Origin: JASLDZ01 sp964242625
GTDB taxonomy: Bacteria; Pseudomonadota; Alphaproteobacteria; Caulobacterales; Caulobacteraceae
Direction of reading: 5' to 3'
DNA: 64,000 nt
Assembly: GCA_964242625.1 (NCBI GenBank)
Contig: CAXTAO010000007.1
Coordinates: 1 to 64,000, forward strand
In this document: piece after piece, positions 59,306 through 64,000 of the stretch
How positions within the stretch are numbered: position 1 is the first letter of the stretch
Layout: each line of letters opens with the position of its first letter
Made by a program: the position numbers and the translations under genes
The notes under the pieces: model-generated
What the model was told of the DNA's origin: nothing
The model's input: the letters and a program-made list of their open reading frames with translations, nothing else
The model's database searches: none

Positions 59306-61303
59306 TCAGGCGGGGGCGTCCGCGGGGGCGGGCGCGTCGACGGGAGGGCTGGCGGGGGCGGCGGACGCGGGTGGGGCGTAGCCGGGGGCGTCCACGGGCG
59401 GCAGCACCGGCAGGCGCGAGCAGAACATCGCCACCACCTGCATGCCGTCCGCCGGGTAGGTGACGCCCACGCCGCCCGGTCCGGCCCGGCCGGCCACCCC
59501 CGCCAACGACAGGGGGCCGAGGCTCGCTGCGCCGCTCTGCAGGGCGCTGGCCGCCGCCGCCGACCAGCTGCCGGTGACCTGGAGGTTGCGCACGATCACG
59601 AGCGCGATCGGCAAGCCGAAGGTCGAGCCGCCGAGGTCCGAGCGGGGGGGCAGGAGGCCGCCGCGGCCCATGCCCGCGACGTACCAGCCGGCGTCGTTCA
59701 GGAACGTCCCGTTCCACCAGGGCTGGCCGGCCTGCAGGTAGGCGAGCGTCACCATCTGGTGCTCGAGCGAGATCGTCACCGTGTCGGTCGGCGCGGCGGA
59801 GACTTCGGGCACCACCACCTGGGCGTTGGCGAAGACGCGCTGGGCGTCGAAGCGCGCGGGCATGTAGCCGCGTCGGAAGACGGCGGCTTCAAGTCGGGGC
59901 GTCTGGGCCGAGGCGGGGACGAGCGCGGCCAGCGGCGTCACACGCTCCGTGAGGGTGGTCGCCAGGGCCTCATGGGCGAAGCGGGAGCTGAACACCGGCG
60001 GGGGCTCCCGCGGAGGCCCCGTGGAAGAGGTGGGAGGGGGAGGCGAGGGCGCCGGATCGGTCGCCTGGGCGAACTCGCGCAGCCGCCAGAAGTCCGGACG
60101 CACGAAGATCGGCCGGCCCACCGGCCGGCCGCCATCGGAGGGTGGCGGTGGCGGTGGCGCCGTGTCGCTAGACGAGGCCTGGAAGCCGATCCAGTAGCTC
60201 TGCCCGGCGCCGTCCACGGGCCAGTCTCCCGGCATGCAAACGATCGGCTTGAGCGCGCCCGGCGGCCCGTAGCTCGCCTTGGCCGAAGCGATCTCGCCGG
60301 CGAGGCGCGACCAGGCGTCGGAGGCGGCGACGGCCGCGGGCTGGGCGGCGCCCACCGCCACCTCGTAGATCTGCGTCGCCGTGCCGTAGGAGGGGTCCTT
60401 CTGCAGCACCGCCGCGCTCGCGGGCGAGACCACGAACGGCGAGTCGAAATTGACCTCGAGCCAGGTCTGCAGCTGGGTCGGGTTGAGCACCCCGCCCTGC
60501 ACGAGGTCGTTCGGCACCGCCACGCCCGCCGGCAGAAAGGCCAAGTCGCCGATGGCGGACGCGCCCGGATAGGCGGCGGCGATCGCGTCGGCCAACCGCT
60601 GGCCGAGGATGCGCAGCATCTCGACCGACGGCGGGGGCGGGGGTTTGATCGCCGCGCCGTCCGCCTGCGTCCACCGCACCACGCCGTGCTGGAAGATCTG
60701 CTCCACCGCGCCGTCGTCCACGGGCGTCTCGTCGGCCACGGGGAAGCCCAGCTGTCCGCCGGCTCCGCCCGCCTTGAGCCAGGCCTGCCGGATCGCACCG
60801 CGCACCACCCACGCCCCCGTGTCGGCGGACCAGACGATGGAGGCGTCGGCGGCGAAGTCGTTGAAGTAGCCGCCGCCCGCCGTCGCCGTCTCGTCGGTGG
60901 TGGGGAAGCCCAGCGGGCTTGAGGGGCCGCCCGTGCCGCGCCAGCGCGCCGCGATGCCGCCGTGGGTGAAATGGGCCCCGGTGGCCTGCGTCCACCATAG
61001 GTCGTAGCCGTTCTGGAAGGCGTTGGTGTAGCCGCCGTTCGCCGTCCCGGTCTCATCGGAACACGGATAGCCGAGCGGCCCCGCAGGCCCGCCCAGCTCT
61101 TCCCAGTGCGCGCGGATGCCGCCATGCACGAACCAGGCCCCGCTCGCGGCAGACCAGTAGAGCGCATAGCCCGTGTCGAACACGACGCCCGCGCCGCCCG
61201 CGGGCTGGTCGAGCCGCACGTCCACGGGCGAACCCAGCAGGCCCTGCGCTCCGCCCAGGGCGGCGTAGCGATCCGACAGCGGCCCGGCGGGAACGTCTGG
61301 CAT
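59306..61303 (-). CDS. LGFP-repeat protein with shared C-terminal module
   Basis: A 665-residue protein. Residues about 5-220 hold four LGFP repeats, each with an LG[FSY]P-type motif: GLLGSPVD, GPLGYPCSDET, SPLGFPTTDET and GQLGFPVADET, with alternating G-G-aromatic strands. LGFP repeats occur in actinobacterial cell-wall proteins and in many hydrolases. The middle (230-400) is uncharacterised. The C-terminal part carries GQPWWNGTFLNDAGWYVAG, ALVIVRNLQVTGSW, MQVVAMF and LPVLPPV, matching its neighbour. No signal peptide is visible. A Pro-rich linker joins the halves. Confidence 0.75.
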   Translation of the reverse strand: MPDVPAGPLSDRYAALGGAQGLLGSPVDVRLDQPAGGAGVVFDTGYALYWSAASGAWFVHGGIRAHWEELGGPAGPLGYPCSDETGTANGGYTNAFQNGYDLWWTQATGAHFTHGGIAARWRGTGGPSSPLGFPTTDETATAGGGYFNDFAADASIVWSADTGAWVVRGAIRQAWLKAGGAGGQLGFPVADETPVDDGAVEQIFQHGVVRWTQADGAAIKPPPPPSVEMLRILGQRLADAIAAAYPGASAIGDLAFLPAGVAVPNDLVQGGVLNPTQLQTWLEVNFDSPFVVSPASAAVLQKDPSYGTATQIYEVAVGAAQPAAVAASDAWSRLAGEIASAKASYGPPGALKPIVCMPGDWPVDGAGQSYWIGFQASSSDTAPPPPPPSDGGRPVGRPIFVRPDFWRLREFAQATDPAPSPPPPTSSTGPPREPPPVFSSRFAHEALATTLTERVTPLAALVPASAQTPRLEAAVFRRGYMPARFDAQRVFANAQVVVPEVSAAPTDTVTISLEHQMVTLAYLQAGQPWWNGTFLNDAGWYVAGMGRGGLLPPRSDLGGSTFGLPIALVIVRNLQVTGSWSAAAASALQSGAASLGPLSLAGVAGRAGPGGVGVTYPADGMQVVAMFCSRLPVLPPVDAPGYAPPASAAPASPPVDAPAPADAPA

Positions 61304-61359
61304 GCGCGTCGCCCCCAGCGCGACCCGCGTTCCCTAGCGTCCCCGCCCCGGCGTCCGCG

Positions 61360-62385
61360 TCATACGAACGGATGAGGCGCCGCGCCGGCGCCGGCCGTTC
61401 GCGGGGGCGCGTCGCCGGCGAGGAAGGGGGCGATCCGGCCCATGCGGCGCGCGAGTTCGGCCTGGCTGTGCACGCCGGCCTTGTCGAACACGCGTACGAG
61501 GTGGGTGCGGGCGGTCGTGCGGGCGACGCCGAGTTCGGCGGCGGCGGCGGGGAGGCCCGCGCCCGCGCCCACCCGACACGCCACGGCGGCCTCCGCCGGG
61601 GTCATCCCGAACAGCGCCGCCACCCGCTCCGGCTCGGTCGCGCCCGCGTCCACCGAGATCGCCGCCAGGAGGAGGCAGCGCGGCCGCGACGCGCCGGCGG
61701 GCAGGGGGATGGCGATCAGCACGAGCTCGGACGCGCCCCGCGCGTCGGGCAGGCGCGCGGCCGCCCGTCGTCCGCCGGGCTCGCCCGTCGTGCGCAGGAG
61801 CTGGCTGAGCCGCGCCTGCGCCGCGGCCGTTGTCGTCCGCAGCCGGTCGCTGCGCCGAACAAGGACGGCTCCCTCGCTCAGGAGGGCGTCGGCCCGCGTG
61901 TTGGAGAACAGGATGCGGCACGCGGGATCGACCAGGAGCACCGCGTCGCCTAGCGCGTCCAGCGCGTCACGCCCGAGCCCCGCGAGCGCGAGGCGACCCC
62001 AGGCGCGGCGCGCGAGGCTGAGGTGGACCGCGACGCGGGCCGCGTCCACGGCGTCCTCCTGGGTGAAGGCGGGTCGGTCGGGACCGCGGGCGATCGCCAG
62101 CTGCTCGACCTCTCCGGCCAGGGCGCCGGGCGCGCAGCCGGACAGCACGCGCGCGTCGGGCTGCAGCCGTAGGGCCGCCTCCGTCGTCGCGAGGGCGCCG
62201 TGGTGGCGCCAGCCGTCGGGGATCTGTCCGACGTGCACGCTGAAGGCACCCGCGCCGCCCAGCCGGGCGCCGTCCGCCCCGAACGCCGACGCGACGTTCG
62301 CCAGCGCCTCGCGCCAGGCCAGGTCCTGCGCCGCCGCCCGAGCGAAGCTCAGGAGGAGGCGGTCGAAGGCCGGCACGCTCAGCAC
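61360..62385 (-). CDS. LuxR-type transcription regulator with PAS-like domain
   Basis: A 341-residue regulator. A central PAS-like segment (about 145-250) includes ALGDAVLLVDPACRILFSN. The C-terminal LuxR helix-turn-helix is at about 265-325 (MTPAEAAVACRVGAGAGLPA, then AAELGVARTTARTHLVRVF). No receiver domain is present. Its ATG lies 7 bp after the DUF2182 stop, so it belongs to the same operon and may autoregulate it. Confidence 0.8.
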   Translation of the reverse strand: MLSVPAFDRLLLSFARAAAQDLAWREALANVASAFGADGARLGGAGAFSVHVGQIPDGWRHHGALATTEAALRLQPDARVLSGCAPGALAGEVEQLAIARGPDRPAFTQEDAVDAARVAVHLSLARRAWGRLALAGLGRDALDALGDAVLLVDPACRILFSNTRADALLSEGAVLVRRSDRLRTTTAAAQARLSQLLRTTGEPGGRRAAARLPDARGASELVLIAIPLPAGASRPRCLLLAAISVDAGATEPERVAALFGMTPAEAAVACRVGAGAGLPAAAAELGVARTTARTHLVRVFDKAGVHSQAELARRMGRIAPFLAGDAPPRTAGAGAAPHPFV

Positions 62386-62392
62386 GGCGATC

Positions 62393-63196
62393 TCACGTGC
62401 GCAGCATGGCGAGCGCCGTGAGAAGCGCCAGTCCCAAGAGCAGGGCGGCGGCCGCCTCCTGCCGGGGCCTCGGCGCGGTGCGTTCGGCCATCAGCACGGC
62501 GAAGGTCACGAGCGTCGGCAAGGGGCCGTGCCCACCCGCCATGGGCAGGGCCATGGTGGGGCCGCAGGCGCGCAGGCACCGCCACCCGTGGCCGAGGCCG
62601 AAGCTCACGAGGTCGCGGTCCGCCCCCGGCCCGCCGGCGCGCACCGGCCGAAGCCGGTGGCAGCGCGCGAGCGCCGACCGCTTCGCGCCCGACAGCTGCC
62701 ACGCGGCCGCCCCGGCGCAACCGGCCGCGCCCACCGTCGCCGGGCCGAGCGGCCCGAGGCGCCCCACCGCAGCGGCCGCGAGCGCGAGTCCGACCGACCC
62801 GCCGATCGCCGCGGCGGCCCAGACCAGCCCGTAGCCGAGCGCGAAGCACGCCGACGCGCGCTCTCGCCGGTCGGGAAAGCTCCGGCTGGCCACATGCCCG
62901 ATCATGGGCGCGATCAAGGGCGGCATGGTCGCCAGGAGCATCAGCCCGATCTCGGACGCGAGCGCGGGCGCGCCGCCCAAAGCGAGCGGACCGGCTCCCG
63001 GTCGCGGCGCGAGGCAGAGCGGCCAAGCGGCGCCCGCATGCGGGACGCTCCACAACAACCCCCAGCCCACGAGCGCGGGGAGGACGGACCAGCGGAACAC
63101 CGGCGAGCGCAGCCCGCGCCGCGCGCCCGCCGTGAAGATCGGCGACCTCCGCGCCGCGCCGGGCGGGAGGGCCCGCTCCCTGGTGGCTCGCCGCAC
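62393..63196 (-). CDS. DUF2182-like integral membrane protein
   Basis: A 267-residue hydrophobic protein with about six membrane segments. The pattern fits DUF2182: an ATMPPLIAPMIGH segment, then WQLSGAKRSALARCH where YQLTPLKxxCL is usual, then FGLGHGWRCLRACGPTMAL and MAERTAPRP. The conserved His/Cys positions suggest metal binding, probably copper. The start is a GTG at 63196, 9 bp after the tyrosinase-like stop. Genes of this family often sit beside copper or multicopper proteins, which fits the neighbour. Confidence 0.65.
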   Translation of the reverse strand: MRRATRERALPPGAARRSPIFTAGARRGLRSPVFRWSVLPALVGWGLLWSVPHAGAAWPLCLAPRPGAGPLALGGAPALASEIGLMLLATMPPLIAPMIGHVASRSFPDRRERASACFALGYGLVWAAAAIGGSVGLALAAAAVGRLGPLGPATVGAAGCAGAAAWQLSGAKRSALARCHRLRPVRAGGPGADRDLVSFGLGHGWRCLRACGPTMALPMAGGHGPLPTLVTFAVLMAERTAPRPRQEAAAALLLGLALLTALAMLRT

Positions 63197-63205
63197 CGTG
63201 CGCGC

Positions 63206-64000
63206 TCACGCGGGCGCGTCGCCGCCGCCCGTCGTATCCTCCCCGCCGCCACCGTGCTCGCCCGGGTCTCCCTCGCCGCCGCCGCCGGTCGGATCGCCGC
63301 CCCCGCCGGTCGTGTCGTCCCCGCCGCCAGCCACCAAGGTCTCGCCGGACCCGCCGCCGCCCGAGGTGTCCTCGCCCGATCCGCCCTCTGATGTCTCCGC
63401 TCCGGCGAAGAACAGGCTGACGCGGCCGACGCTCAGGCTGGCGGTCATGTTGTCGGGCAACATGACCCGGATCTCCTCGGGCGGTTCTGCGTCGTCTACC
63501 GCGGAGGCGGGCCGGCGCTCGAGGTTGACGGACAGCTCCGTGGCGCTTCCGTCCGAGAGGCCCAGCGCTTCGGCGAGATCGGTCAGGTCGAAGACCTGGG
63601 TCACGCCGCCGCCGCCGTGATCGCCGTCCTCCTGGCTGGCCAGCGCCACGCCGAACGTGCCGAAGAGGCCCACCGGGGTGAAGTCGTCATGGTCGGACGG
63701 CTTCACCGCGATCGCGATGTCCCCCGGCACGCCCGCCCCCGTGACGTTCTCGACGTTCAGGAACACGCCCTCCGGCCGCCGTTTGGCGCTGTCGGTGAAG
63801 GAGAAGGCGGACCGCTCGGGCGAGAGCGGCAGGCTAAGCGTCGCCGCGACGCCTTCCTCCAGCGCGACGGAGGTCCCGTCGCTCGCGCCCACGAGTTCGG
63901 CGCCCTGCGCCGGCGGTTCGTCCCCCGCTCCCCCGCCGCTCTCCCCCGTGTCGGCCATCGCCACGACCTCGTGCACGGGAGGCGTGCTGTCGTAGCAGTA
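63206..64000 (-). CDS. Tyrosinase-like protein, C-terminal part (runs off the right edge)
   Basis: The reading frame is open to the window edge and enters with YCYDSTPPVHEVVAMADTG, which resembles the end of a tyrosinase core (the YxYD motif). It continues with a beta domain: FLNVENVTGAG, VGLFGTFGVALAS, HGGGGVTQVFDLTDL, LSVNLERRP. This is the C-terminal domain that follows bacterial and plant tyrosinase/polyphenol oxidase cores. A Gly/Asp/Thr-rich tail of about 60 residues ends the protein. An internal ATG at 63958 with GAGG upstream could start a 251-residue protein, but continuous reading is more likely. The copper sites lie outside the window. Confidence 0.6.
   Translation of the reverse strand, partial: YCYDSTPPVHEVVAMADTGESGGGAGDEPPAQGAELVGASDGTSVALEEGVAATLSLPLSPERSAFSFTDSAKRRPEGVFLNVENVTGAGVPGDIAIAVKPSDHDDFTPVGLFGTFGVALASQEDGDHGGGGVTQVFDLTDLAEALGLSDGSATELSVNLERRPASAVDDAEPPEEIRVMLPDNMTASLSVGRVSLFFAGAETSEGGSGEDTSGGGGSGETLVAGGGDDTTGGGGDPTGGGGEGDPGEHGGGGEDTTGGGDAPA

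Noticed and set aside
1..64000. CRISPR array
   Set aside because: The repeats seen are dispersed stem-loops without regular spacers, and no cas genes are present.

Overview
The window reads as one contiguous piece of a GC-rich alphaproteobacterial chromosome, most likely Caulobacteraceae (Phenylobacterium/Caulobacter-like). This is inferred from the PEPxxWA-CTERM protein, an HWE-type histidine kinase, a DUF6894 protein, TonB-dependent receptor plus glycoside hydrolase loci and dense GC-rich coding. No rRNA, CRISPR array, intact insertion sequence or phage genes were seen.

Left third (1 to about 16.4 kb). Coding is looser here, with long gaps, small stem-loop repeats and gene debris. It holds a molybdenum sulfite-oxidase-type enzyme, an NTF2-like protein, an IS6-type transposase remnant, a PEP-CTERM protein built of three repeats, a BLUF photoreceptor, a small membrane protein, an amidohydrolase, a secreted GH5 glycanase, a lone receiver, a Crp/Fnr regulator, a secreted prolyl oligopeptidase and two tandemly duplicated Crp/Fnr regulators (period 1,035 bp). 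It ends at a 3' fragment of a tRNA-Phe gene, which may be an old attachment site.

Signalling block (16.4-22.5 kb). A CheB-CheR-PAS-HWE kinase overlaps a lone receiver by ATGA, followed by a Crp/Fnr regulator and a second CheB-type methylesterase. There are no chemoreceptors or CheA, so this looks like sensory signalling rather than classical chemotaxis.

Metabolic block (22.9-32.4 kb). A spermidine-synthase-like protein, a LysR remnant and a decarboxylase-type amidohydrolase precede a tightly overlapping three-subunit membrane dehydrogenase operon (small subunit, GMC flavoprotein, triheme cytochrome c). Then come an aldo/keto reductase, and a pirin divergent from a LysR regulator.

Polysaccharide block (32.4-37.8 and 44.2-56.2 kb). 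GH127-type, GH67 alpha-glucuronidase, SGNH esterase, DUF5703/GH95-like, GH43, an esterase-associated protein, GH53 galactanase, a TonB-dependent receptor, a GH2 enzyme and a divergent FadR-type regulator suggest uptake and breakdown of xylan, arabinan and arabinogalactan. A TTCATACA motif recurs in the two central promoters. Between the two halves lie an ArsB-MFS operon and a two-component system whose sensor loop, like the secreted protein next to it, is strongly proline-rich.

Right edge (56.3-64 kb). A six-gene minus-strand operon runs in from beyond the edge: the C-terminus of a tyrosinase-like protein, a DUF2182-like membrane protein, a LuxR-type regulator, an LGFP-repeat protein, a second large protein sharing its C-terminal module, and a DUF2235 hydrolase. 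I know no described system with this composition, and it is the best candidate here for something new.
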